Assembly (NCBI GenBank): GCA_001774395.1
Contig: MEZX01000002.1
Coordinates: 29,628-61,845 of the forward strand
Direction: 5' to 3'
DNA length: 32,218 bases
Source of the DNA: Candidatus Berkelbacteria bacterium RIFCSPLOWO2_01_FULL_50_28
GTDB lineage: Bacteria; Patescibacteriota; UBA1384; 2-12-FULL-50-11
The notes beneath the pieces are model-generated. The model saw nothing but the letters and a program-made list of their open reading frames with translations. It was not told where the DNA came from and did no database searches. A program made the position numbers and the translations under genes. Shown here one piece after another: positions 8,024 to 14,709 of the stretch. Position 1 is the first letter of the stretch, and the number at the start of each line of letters is the position of its first letter.

Positions 8024-9786
8024 CCTTGTTTCTCCTTTGCCAGTTTGCTTAGTTCGATCATCAACTTTTTTACCTGTTTGATATCGCCCGCCTCTTGCGA
8101 TGTTTTTATGCTACGAGCAAGAAGTTCTTTGCGATTTTCGTACTGCTTGGAAGAAAGACGGGCAATCTTTTCACCGATTAAATCCTCGGCGGTAACGTCA
8201 TCGAGCTCGCCCCATTGGGAGGTGAGCCACATCTGCCACGAGTCAATCTTCCCAGATATATCTGGGCCTGCATGATTTTTTACCTGGCTGGTGAGTTGGA
8301 CCGAGGAATTTTTCACCAAAGTTTTATCATTATACTCTCCTGTAATCGCTTCGGCAACCCTGTGGGCTGTCTCTGACTGCCAGACGATCTCGCGAAAGGC
8401 GGCAAAGTGCTTCAATAAGAGAGCTGGTTTGGCCATCAGGATGATCAGAAGCTGTTCCTCGCTCGTGAGCGGTTCCTCTTGATTAGCAGGATTGGGGACG
8501 GTGGTGGAGATCGGTTTAGCTTTGCCGATTGCAATTTGAATTGATTCCATCTTGAGGTCCAGTACGGTCGATAGCTTTTGGGTGTAGTGGTCGAGCCGAG
8601 TCGCCTCACTCACCAGAGCCAGAATTGGCAGGAGCGCTTTCAGCACTTTCTTCTTGTTTTCAATGAAACTAAGATTGCCCGATGCGGCAATCTCTTGGTC
8701 CAAGTGCCACTCGATGCTCTCCTTCGCACTCGTCGCCGCCTGACGCCAGGCGTCCGGGGTTTTCTCAAACATCTCGCCAGCGTCTTTGAACTCGCCAAAA
8801 TCAATAACTTTGCCGTTCAGGTCGCGGCGTAAGAGCATTTCAAGAACTTTTTTGGTGGTCGTGCGGCCGGCCTCGTCGTTATCAAAAGCCAGCAGGAAAT
8901 TGGGGGTGTATTTCGAAAGGATGTCGATCTGGGTGTCGGTAATCGCCGTGCCGGAGGAGGCGACTGCTTGGGTAATTCCGGCCTGGTGAAGCGCTAGAAC
9001 GTCCATCTGCCCTTCGACCAAAACGACGAAGTTGCGCTGTTTAATCGTGGCTTTGGCCGCGTGCAGGCCGTAAAGGACACGACTTTTGTTGAACAGCAAC
9101 GTTTCGGGAGAGTTTAGGTATTTTGGCTGAGATTCACCCACTTGTCCTGAGCGATTAGTCGAAGGGATCGCCCGGCCGGTAAAGCCGACGACATTGCCAA
9201 GCACATCGAAAATTGGAAACATTATCCGCTCAAAAAACTTCTCTGGGGAGCCGATCTTAGCCAAGTCAGCGATCGCTTGGCCGCGTTTTGCCACCAGATC
9301 TCTCAGCGGCAAGTTGCGCGGGGCAAAGCCAAGCCGCCAAGCTTTAATTGTTTCCGCGCTGACATTGCGTTTCGTCAGGTATGAGAGTGCCGATTTTCCC
9401 GCGGCGTTATCCACAAGTACTTTGTGAAACACCCGTGAGACAAAATCGTTCAGGCCGTAGAGCGTCTCTTTGTTGTCGCGAGTTTGGTATTCGGCGCGAG
9501 TACGGGGTTGCAAGGTCACGCCTGCTTTTTGGGCCAACAGCCGGAGCGCGTCGCCGAACTCCAAATGCTCGGTTTCCATAACGAACCGGTAGTGGTCGCC
9601 GCCTTTGCCGCACCCAAAACACTTCCAGATCTGTTTTTCCGGGCTGACCATCAACGAGGCCGTTTTCTCCTGGTGGAACGGGCAGGGAGCTTTGTAGTTA
9701 GCGCCGGCTTTTTTGAGCTGGACGTACGAGCCGATCAGTTCGACCAAGTCGAGACGTTGTTTAATGTCCTCAATTTCATTGGCCAT
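8020..9786 (-). CDS. dnaG: DNA primase
   Basis: 588 residues. Makes the RNA primers for Okazaki fragments and leading-strand start, working with the replicative helicase. The N-terminal CHC2 zinc finger has Cys35, His38, Cys56 and Cys59 (CPFHQ, WKCFGCGKGGD). The catalytic core contains the Toprim signature with Glu258 in VLVEGQMDVLAL and the metal-binding Asp-Asn-Asp at 302-304 (LLAFDNDEAGRTT). The C-terminal 170 residues match the helicase-binding region in position but are diverged. EGQMD replaces the commoner EGYMD; the catalytic Glu and Asp are kept. The ATG at 9786 lacks a ribosome site, and an AT-rich -10-like TAAATT lies eight bases upstream, so the mRNA may be nearly leaderless. The gene is divergent from tRNA-Ser and first in an operon with the linker ORF and rpoD. 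Confidence 0.97.
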   Translation of the reverse strand: MANEIEDIKQRLDLVELIGSYVQLKKAGANYKAPCPFHQEKTASLMVSPEKQIWKCFGCGKGGDHYRFVMETEHLEFGDALRLLAQKAGVTLQPRTRAEYQTRDNKETLYGLNDFVSRVFHKVLVDNAAGKSALSYLTKRNVSAETIKAWRLGFAPRNLPLRDLVAKRGQAIADLAKIGSPEKFFERIMFPIFDVLGNVVGFTGRAIPSTNRSGQVGESQPKYLNSPETLLFNKSRVLYGLHAAKATIKQRNFVVLVEGQMDVLALHQAGITQAVASSGTAITDTQIDILSKYTPNFLLAFDNDEAGRTTTKKVLEMLLRRDLNGKVIDFGEFKDAGEMFEKTPDAWRQAATSAKESIEWHLDQEIAASGNLSFIENKKKVLKALLPILALVSEATRLDHYTQKLSTVLDLKMESIQIAIGKAKPISTTVPNPANQEEPLTSEEQLLIILMAKPALLLKHFAAFREIVWQSETAHRVAEAITGEYNDKTLVKNSSVQLTSQVKNHAGPDISGKIDSWQMWLTSQWGELDDVTAEDLIGEKIARLSSKQYENRKELLARSIKTSQEAGDIKQVKKLMIELSKLAKEKQG

Positions 9787-9794
9787 CTAGGCTG

Positions 9795-9820
9795 AATTTA
9801 ACCTTATTTTCAGGTAAAAT
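9795..9820. promoter_or_regulatory. Divergent promoter region between dnaG and tRNA-Ser
   Basis: On the minus strand TAAATT (9800-9795) lies eight bases before the dnaG ATG. On the plus strand TAAAAT (9815-9820) lies nine bases before the tRNA 5' end. The -35 elements are weak on both sides. The only space available for both promoters is 43 bases. Confidence 0.5.
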
Positions 9821-9829
9821 GAAAGAACT

Positions 9830-9919
9830 GGAGAGGTCGCATAGTGGCCTAGTGCGCGGGCTTGGAAAGCTCGTGTCGCCGAAAGGTGACCGTGGGTTCG
9901 ACTCCCACCCTCTCCGCCA
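9830..9919 (+). tRNA. tRNA-Ser, anticodon GGA, CCA encoded
   Basis: A 90-base class II tRNA. The acceptor stem GGAGAGG (9830-9836) pairs with CCTCTCC (9909-9915), followed by discriminator G and encoded CCA (9917-9919). The anticodon stem CGGGC/GCTCG (one G-T pair) encloses the loop TTGGAAA with anticodon GGA, reading UCC/UCU codons. The long variable arm typical of tRNA-Ser is present (around GTCGCCGAAAGGTGAC). The T arm is GTGGG-TTCGACT-CCCAC. Confidence 0.95.
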
Positions 9920-9970
9920 GTTAGGAAATTGCAATTGCGAAAAAGTAACTATTGCCTATAAGGACAGCAA

Positions 9971-10006
9971 TTTTCCGTAGTATTTTTTAATACTGAAGAG
10001 GGAAAA
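9971..10006. terminator. Hairpin downstream of tRNA-Ser
   Basis: Nested inverted repeats: TTTTCC (9971-9976) with GGAAAA (10001-10006), and inside them AGTATT-TTTT-AATACT (9979-9994). It lies about 50 bases after the tRNA. There is no clean T run after the stem, so its role as terminator or processing site is uncertain. Confidence 0.4.
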
Positions 10007-10021
10007 TGTTGCCGTTCTTTG

Positions 10022-10051
10022 TTGACACTCAACCAAGAGTAATGCTAGAAT
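10022..10051 (+). promoter_or_regulatory. Extended -10 promoter of the second GC-rich cassette
   Basis: TTGACA at 10022-10027, an 18-base spacer, and TAGAAT at 10046-10051 preceded by TGC. This is the same TGC-TA-AAT design as the promoter at 1420-1448. A leader of about 35 bases leads to AGGAGG (10081-10086). Confidence 0.8.
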
Positions 10052-10091
10052 GCGAGCCAGCACATTCCCAAACCAAAAACAGGAGGCAGAG

Positions 10092-10781
10092 ATGCCAAGT
10101 AACACGACAGCTGTGGCGATAAGGTTCGTCGATCTCGCCCTACGGTACAAACAGTGGGATGAGATCCAGACGCTTTCAGAAGACGAGGTCCAAATCCTCT
10201 TCGACACCGTTTCCGCCGCCGGCTTCGATCCGGCAAGAGTCGTCCCGGGGAAACTTCGTGGCCATTATCGCGACCAAGACGGCAGCAGCACGGGAGAAAC
10301 GTACCCGATCAACGGCCTCTGTCCGTTCAAGGTGGTGAGCGGCGACGAGGATGGTGACCACTACTTCGCGACCGGCTGGCTCGACTGCGCGCTTCGGCGT
10401 GTGGTCAACGGCTCAACGCGGCAGAACGAAGGTCGCGAGAAGCTCACCGAAGTGATGGCCGAAGAGATCGAGCGGAGCGTTCCGCTCGAGCCGATCCCTC
10501 TCACACCCGAAGGCGACCTTCTAAGGGAGTACCCGCCGGGCACATGTGGTTACGGGCTCATATACTTCGTCAAGCACACTCGAGACGAGAGCAGCCTAGG
10601 TTCGTGCGTCGGAGTTCACGAGTACTGCGACAACTGGATGGACCGACGGCGAGCAACCAAGACGCATGACGCGCTCGTGTGCCGAGGATGCCACTTGCGG
10701 GTGCTTTTCCCGAAGGAGGTCAAGACCTACGGCGATCTGCGGCAAGTACTCGCGTCTCAGCAAGTTCAATCTCCGGCATAG
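10092..10781 (+). CDS. Uncharacterised protein with C-terminal Cys cluster
   Basis: 229 residues from the ATG at 10092. This start is chosen over the in-frame ATG at 10050 because AGGAGG lies five bases before it and the promoter -10 overlaps base 10050. No family recognised. The N-terminal 50 residues are helical (IRFVDLALRYKQWDEIQTLS). The C-terminal part has Cys172, Cys179, Cys197 and Cys200 (SCVGVHEYC, LVCRGCHLRV), a spacing that could bind zinc; His176 lies between. There is no signal peptide or membrane segment, so the protein is probably cytosolic. The gene is GC-rich with codon use unlike its neighbours and is flanked by its own near-consensus promoter and an intrinsic terminator. It is probably expressed alone; function unknown. 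Confidence 0.75.
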   Translation: MPSNTTAVAIRFVDLALRYKQWDEIQTLSEDEVQILFDTVSAAGFDPARVVPGKLRGHYRDQDGSSTGETYPINGLCPFKVVSGDEDGDHYFATGWLDCALRRVVNGSTRQNEGREKLTEVMAEEIERSVPLEPIPLTPEGDLLREYPPGTCGYGLIYFVKHTRDESSLGSCVGVHEYCDNWMDRRRATKTHDALVCRGCHLRVLFPKEVKTYGDLRQVLASQQVQSPA

Positions 10782-10807
10782 CCAACGCTCATGTTGGGCA
10801 ACATCGG

Positions 10808-10842
10808 GGCGGGTAAGAGCAGTCTTCCCGCCTCCTTTTTTT
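10808..10842 (+). terminator. Intrinsic terminator
   Basis: GGCGGG (10808-10813) pairs with CCCGCC (10827-10832); an inner AAGA/TCTT pairing extends the stem after one unpaired T. It is followed by TCCTTTTTTT. Ends the transcript of the gene at 10092-10781. Confidence 0.85.
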
Positions 10843-10910
10843 AGCTCGATACCACGGAGTGGGTCGTCTGGCATTATCGGCATTGTATTAATGCATATGG
10901 AATCAGTAAG

Positions 10911-10935
10911 CTGACTGTGATATTTTGGCAGTCAG
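10911..10935 (+). promoter_or_regulatory. Inverted repeat upstream of the Cys-rich mini-gene
   Basis: CTGACTG (10911-10917) and CAGTCAG (10929-10935) are perfect 7-base arms with an AT-rich 11-base loop, about 30 bases before the start codon of the next gene. This could be an operator or a leader hairpin; no clear promoter hexamers are visible near it. Confidence 0.4.
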
Positions 10936-10966
10936 TTATAGTTAATTAGTAGAAGGGGGCGATAAA

Positions 10967-11128
10967 ATGGAAAAATGCGTAAAGTGCGACAAGGATACGA
11001 TGGGCTATAAGTGCGCGATGTGCGGAGCGGAAGCGGACGAGCATGACGCCAACCACGAGTGCGGCGGCGAACACTGTATGCCAAAGTGCGTTGGTTGCAA
11101 CGAAGCTCAAGCCAAGTGCTCTTGTTAG
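10967..11128 (+). CDS. Cys-rich 53-residue metal-binding-like protein
   Basis: A small ORF starting MEKCVKCDKD and ending AQAKCSC. It has ten cysteines (4, 7, 16, 19, 32, 37, 41, 44, 51, 53) and three histidines (26, 30, 36), including three CxxC pairs (CVKC, CAMC, CVGC) and a final CSC. This is a zinc-finger or metallothionein-like pattern, and similar short proteins with a CGGEHC core are, from memory, common in CPR genomes. The ribosome site GAAGGGGG lies about eight bases before the ATG. It is followed after 87 bases by the VOC-family gene, with a small CTCGC-TCTG-GCGAG hairpin between (11174-11187). Zinc or other metal binding is inferred from Cys spacing; the biological role is unknown. 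Confidence 0.8.
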   Translation: MEKCVKCDKDTMGYKCAMCGAEADEHDANHECGGEHCMPKCVGCNEAQAKCSC

Positions 11129-11215
11129 TCACAAGCTTCAGACGATATAAAAGCAGATAGCTCCTTTTGAAGTCTCGCTCTGGCGAGTATTCAATTGGAC
11201 GATAGGATGGAGATT

Positions 11216-11599
11216 ATGAGCAAAAACCGAGTAGTCCATTTTGAAATTGGGGCGGAAGATCCGGAAAAGTTAGCGGAATATTATAAGAAGGCGTTCGGCT
11301 GGGAGATAAATCAGTGGGCCGATAGCGGTTACTTTATGGTTGGTAAAGAAGAAGATCGAGCCGAGGGAGCGATATTCGGTGGCATTATGAAGCGCTATGA
11401 GAAAGAGAAGACCATCAATACGATTGAGGTCGAAGATCTAGACAAAGCGATCGCTGATGTTGAGTCTAACGGCGGTACAATCGTTAAGCCGAAAGCTTCG
11501 ATGCCGCTCGGCGAAGACGAGGTTATGTGGTGGTGCTACGCCGAGGATCCGCAGGGCAACATCTTTGGCCTGATGCAGATGGTCAAACACAGCAAGTAA
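11216..11599 (+). CDS. VOC (glyoxalase/bleomycin resistance) superfamily protein
   Basis: 127 residues from the ATG at 11216. The fold is the paired beta-alpha-beta-beta-beta of glyoxalase I and dioxygenases. The first half reads RVVHFEIGAEDPEKLAEYYK then FGWEI; the second half has TINTIEVEDLDKAIADVESN then EDPQGNIFGLMQ. Potential metal positions are His8 (VVHFEI) and the Glu/Asp near the end. The closest group I can name is the VOC proteins annotated as predicted lactoylglutathione lyase-like enzymes; substrate unknown. TTG (11195) and ATG (11207) are in-frame upstream alternatives; MSKNRVVHFE is the usual family beginning, with AGGATGGAG just upstream. The stop is three bases before the tag start, so the two genes are probably co-translated. 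Confidence 0.85.
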   Translation: MSKNRVVHFEIGAEDPEKLAEYYKKAFGWEINQWADSGYFMVGKEEDRAEGAIFGGIMKRYEKEKTINTIEVEDLDKAIADVESNGGTIVKPKASMPLGEDEVMWWCYAEDPQGNIFGLMQMVKHSK

Positions 11600-11602
11600 C
11601 TC

Positions 11603-12181
11603 ATGGCAACTGGTCGCTGCTCTTGGCCGGGTACAAACCCGCTAATGGTCAAGTACCACGACGAGGAGTGGGGCGTGCCGTGCCACGACGACCGGAAATT
11701 GTTTGAATATATTGTGCTCGATACCTTCCAGGCCGGTTTGTCCTGGGCGATTGTTCTGAATAAACGCGAAAACTTCCGTAAGGCCTTCGATAATTTCGAC
11801 CCAAATAAAATTGCCAATTATGGGTTTAAACCCGTACAGGAATTAGAGAGCGATGCGGGAATAATTCGTAATAAACTGAAAATTCGGGCGACAGTGACGA
11901 ACGCCCAGGCGTTTTTGGCCGTTCAGAAAGAGTTCGGTAGTTTTGATAAGTACATTTGGGGCTTCGTTAATGGTAAACCAATTGTTAATCACCATCAAAA
12001 AGACTCCGACATCGGCGCTACTTCCCCCCAATCCGACGAGATGAGCATCGACCTAAAAAGACGCGGCTTCAAGTTCGTCGGCTCAACAATTTGCTACGCT
12101 TTTATGCAGGGTGCTGGGCTGGTCAACGACCATATCATCAACTGCTTCAGGCATGAAGCCGTAATACAGGGCAAAAAATGA
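11603..12181 (+). CDS. tag: DNA-3-methyladenine glycosylase I
   Basis: 192 residues, the usual length for Tag. A cytosolic base-excision repair enzyme that removes 3-methyladenine from alkylated DNA. The structural zinc ligands are visible: Cys6 (GRCSWPG), His19 (VKYHDEEWG), and the C-terminal His and Cys in LVNDHIINCF. The active-site block FQAGLSWAIVLNKRENFRKA matches the family. The acidic residue that contacts the methylated base in E. coli Tag is Glu38; the equivalent here is Asp40 (IVLDTFQAG), a conservative change. The gene begins three bases after the VOC stop and has no strong ribosome site of its own, pointing to translational coupling. Confidence 0.95.
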   Translation: MATGRCSWPGTNPLMVKYHDEEWGVPCHDDRKLFEYIVLDTFQAGLSWAIVLNKRENFRKAFDNFDPNKIANYGFKPVQELESDAGIIRNKLKIRATVTNAQAFLAVQKEFGSFDKYIWGFVNGKPIVNHHQKDSDIGATSPQSDEMSIDLKRRGFKFVGSTICYAFMQGAGLVNDHIINCFRHEAVIQGKK

Positions 12182-12248
12182 AAAAGAGTATAATAGGGGC
12201 ACTAATAGGTAGGCGTTCTTAAAGTTATAATGTAAAAAAGGAGGGTGG

Positions 12249-14561
12249 ATGGACTTTGGGCTCAAAAAAAAGTCTGTGGGCTGGTTGTTTCCAGGCGGTG
12301 TCTTAATTGTAACCATATTGCTTGTGATGAGTTCAAGCGGGGTTTCTTTTGCAGGCAGTCCGAAGCCAACACGCCCGTCTCTAGATACTCCGAACCTGCC
12401 GTCTAGTATCCAAGAGGCAATCAAGTTACGCCAGTCCAAGGACGCTCCAAAAAAGGGTTACGTCGACGGCGAAATCATCGTCAAATGGGAAGATAAGGAG
12501 ATCGACGTCAGCTCGCCAATAGGGCGAGTTAAGTCGAACTTTGTCGCGATTTCCGAACACACGTCCGAGCTCAGGGTTATAAAGGGGGCAAACTCAACGT
12601 TAGTAAAAATCGAGGATGGCCGATCGATTAAAGACAAAATCACCGCTCTGGAGGCCAACCCGAACGTCTCATACGCGCAACCGAACTACCGTTATTGGCC
12701 GATGGCGGCCGTTAATGACACTTACTTTGCCCGTCAATGGGGTCTGAACAATACAGGACAGACGGTCAATGGCTTCGTTGGCACCTCAGACGCCGATATT
12801 GATATGCCCGAGGCCTGGGCCCTGGAAACCTCTGCCTGGACAAACACCGATGTAGCCGTTATCGACACCGGAATTCTCTACAACCACCCTGACTTAATAA
12901 ACAATATCGACCAGATCAAAAGCTACGATTTTGAAGACGAAGACAACACCCCCGACGATCCGCTGGATATCAACGGCGGCGGCCATGGGACGCACGTTGC
13001 GGGGATAGTCGCCGCTCAGTCTAACAACACAACCGGGGTAAGCGGCATGAGTAAGTACAATAATCTTAAGCTGATGGTCTTAAAGACCGACTACACAACC
13101 GCCCAATTGGTGATGGCAATAAATTACGCTGGCAATAACGGGGTAAAAGTAATTAACGCCAGTTGGGGCTGTGTTGACCCAGATCTGGGCGGCAGCCAAA
13201 TGCCCTGCGGTGCGATTCCGGGCTACGACTACAACGACGGGGCCTTGAGTGCTTCCATCACCGCCTTCCCAGGAATCTTTGTTGCGGCAGCCGGCAACGG
13301 CAACGGTGATGGTGACGCAGAAGGTGATGATCACGACGATCCAGCAGAGTACAACGCTTATCCATGTGACTTGGCGGCGACCAACATCATCTGCGTCGCG
13401 GCGACAGACGAGGATGACGCCAAATCCAGCTACTCAGACTTCAGCGTCACAACGGTTGACGTCGGAGCTCCCGGGGGAAATGCCAACAGCAATCTTTACA
13501 GCACTTATCCCAGAGCTGGCACCGCATTCATCGAACCTTTCGAGCTAGAGGGTGGCAACCCCTTGGTGCCGCCTTCAGTGGGAGATCAGCTGACAGAAGA
13601 AGGAGCTGACAACTGGTGGGGAACTCTATTTGATGGGGACGTAAACTGGCTATGGAGTGATTACTTTCACGCAAACTATCTACCGAACATGAACAACTCG
13701 GTGGTCTCCGATGCGATCAACACGTCAAGCAGTTATATCTACGCCGTTCGCTTAATGGCGTATATCACCTGTGACACAGAGAATACCGACCCTTACGGTG
13801 CCACCAGCGACTACGTCGCGTTGGAAGCATACGACGGGGCGAACTGGACGGATGTGAATCGCTATAACTCGAACTCTCTGGTTGGCGCCTTCCCGTCAGT
13901 TAATTTGATATCGGAAGATCTGACGCCGTTTAGAAACGCCAACCTTAAGTTTCGCTTGCGATGGGTGAGCGATGCCGACGCCGACGACGGGTTTGGTTGC
14001 GCGTTGTGGCCACTTGCAGTTTACTCTCACAGCATGAGCAGCGCTTATAACTACCTAGCAGGCACTTCGATGGCGGCGCCGCATGTGGCTGGTCTGGCCG
14101 GAATGCTTTGGAGCTTCAAGCCAAGCCTAACGATCGCCCAGGTTAAAAGCGCCATCCTTACCAAGGGCGATAGCAAGGCTGGCCTCGCTGGCAAAACCAC
14201 AACCGGAAGGAGAATCAACGCCTACAAATCTTTGGCATCGTTGGATACCACCGCACCTGGCGGCACTTCAATAAAAATAAACAACGGCGCCTCTACTACC
14301 CGCTCCAGGCTGACTAAGCTGTACCTAGGGGCAACCGACACTGGGGGGTTTGGACTGTACCGGATGAGGTTCTCCAATAACGGGACGACCAAATGGAGCA
14401 GCTGGGTGACTTACGCCACTACCTATTCGAACTGGAATATCACCAGCTCCACCTACGGCGGCACTGCAAGCAGGGGAACAAAGAAAGTGTACGTCCAGTT
14501 CAAAGATAAAATTGGCAATACATCAACTAAAAAATACGACACTATCTACTACAACCCTTAA
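12249..14561 (+). CDS. Large secreted subtilisin-like serine protease (S8) with inserted domain
   Basis: 770 residues. An N-terminal signal/anchor (SVGWLFPGGVLIVTILLVMS) precedes a propeptide with the fervidolysin/S8-type cleft motif (GEIIVKWEDKEI, about 74-85; VSYAQPNYRYW, 140-150). The catalytic triad is complete: Asp206 (VAVIDTGILYNHPDL), His246 (GGHGTHVAGIVAAQ) and Ser607 (YLAGTSMAAPHVAGLAGML), with the oxyanion Asn350 (AAAGNGNG). About 170 residues (roughly 425-597) are inserted between the SDFSV...APGG block and the Ser block; this part is Trp/Tyr/Asn-rich and looks like a beta-sandwich of the carbohydrate- or protein-binding type. The C-terminal 105 residues form an Ig-like domain (LGATDTGGFGLYRMRFSNNG) ending KKYDTIYYNP. 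The start is set by AGGAGG, four bases before the ATG. A possible -10 (TATAAT, 12226-12231) lies upstream. Expected to act outside the cell on proteins or peptides. Confidence 0.93.
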   Translation: MDFGLKKKSVGWLFPGGVLIVTILLVMSSSGVSFAGSPKPTRPSLDTPNLPSSIQEAIKLRQSKDAPKKGYVDGEIIVKWEDKEIDVSSPIGRVKSNFVAISEHTSELRVIKGANSTLVKIEDGRSIKDKITALEANPNVSYAQPNYRYWPMAAVNDTYFARQWGLNNTGQTVNGFVGTSDADIDMPEAWALETSAWTNTDVAVIDTGILYNHPDLINNIDQIKSYDFEDEDNTPDDPLDINGGGHGTHVAGIVAAQSNNTTGVSGMSKYNNLKLMVLKTDYTTAQLVMAINYAGNNGVKVINASWGCVDPDLGGSQMPCGAIPGYDYNDGALSASITAFPGIFVAAAGNGNGDGDAEGDDHDDPAEYNAYPCDLAATNIICVAATDEDDAKSSYSDFSVTTVDVGAPGGNANSNLYSTYPRAGTAFIEPFELEGGNPLVPPSVGDQLTEEGADNWWGTLFDGDVNWLWSDYFHANYLPNMNNSVVSDAINTSSSYIYAVRLMAYITCDTENTDPYGATSDYVALEAYDGANWTDVNRYNSNSLVGAFPSVNLISEDLTPFRNANLKFRLRWVSDADADDGFGCALWPLAVYSHSMSSAYNYLAGTSMAAPHVAGLAGMLWSFKPSLTIAQVKSAILTKGDSKAGLAGKTTTGRRINAYKSLASLDTTAPGGTSIKINNGASTTRSRLTKLYLGATDTGGFGLYRMRFSNNGTTKWSSWVTYATTYSNWNITSSTYGGTASRGTKKVYVQFKDKIGNTSTKKYDTIYYNP

Positions 14562-14574
14562 GCCAGTCCGCTAG

Positions 14575-14709
14575 AATAAAAAAGGCCCCAACGACGGCAA
14601 CTGGGCAGCTTATCAAAAGCTACGGGGCGAAAAAGGATGGCCCAAAAGATTCTGACGGCAAAAGATACTGTGTTAACTCGGCCTCGCTTGACTTCAAGCC
14701 CAGACGCTA
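14575..14709 (+). pseudogene. Possible gene remnant between convergent genes
   Basis: An open frame without a start codon, bounded by stops at 14572-14574 and 14707-14709. It reads ...TATGQLIKSYGAKKDGPK DSDGKRYCVNSASLDF..., which recalls the G-LIK...DGKRY...DF repeat found in the C-termini of CPR surface proteins and subtilases. It may be a broken extra module of the upstream subtilase. It overlaps the minus-strand terminator and the last codon of the 1460-residue gene. The match is from memory and weak. Confidence 0.25.
14577..14627 (-). terminator. Putative terminator of the 1460-residue gene
   Basis: On the minus strand GCCCC (14627-14623) pairs with GGGGC (14588-14584), with an inner AGCTT-TTGAT-AAGCT hairpin (14620-14606), then C and TTTTTATT. 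The outer loop is long, so efficiency is uncertain. Confidence 0.5.
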
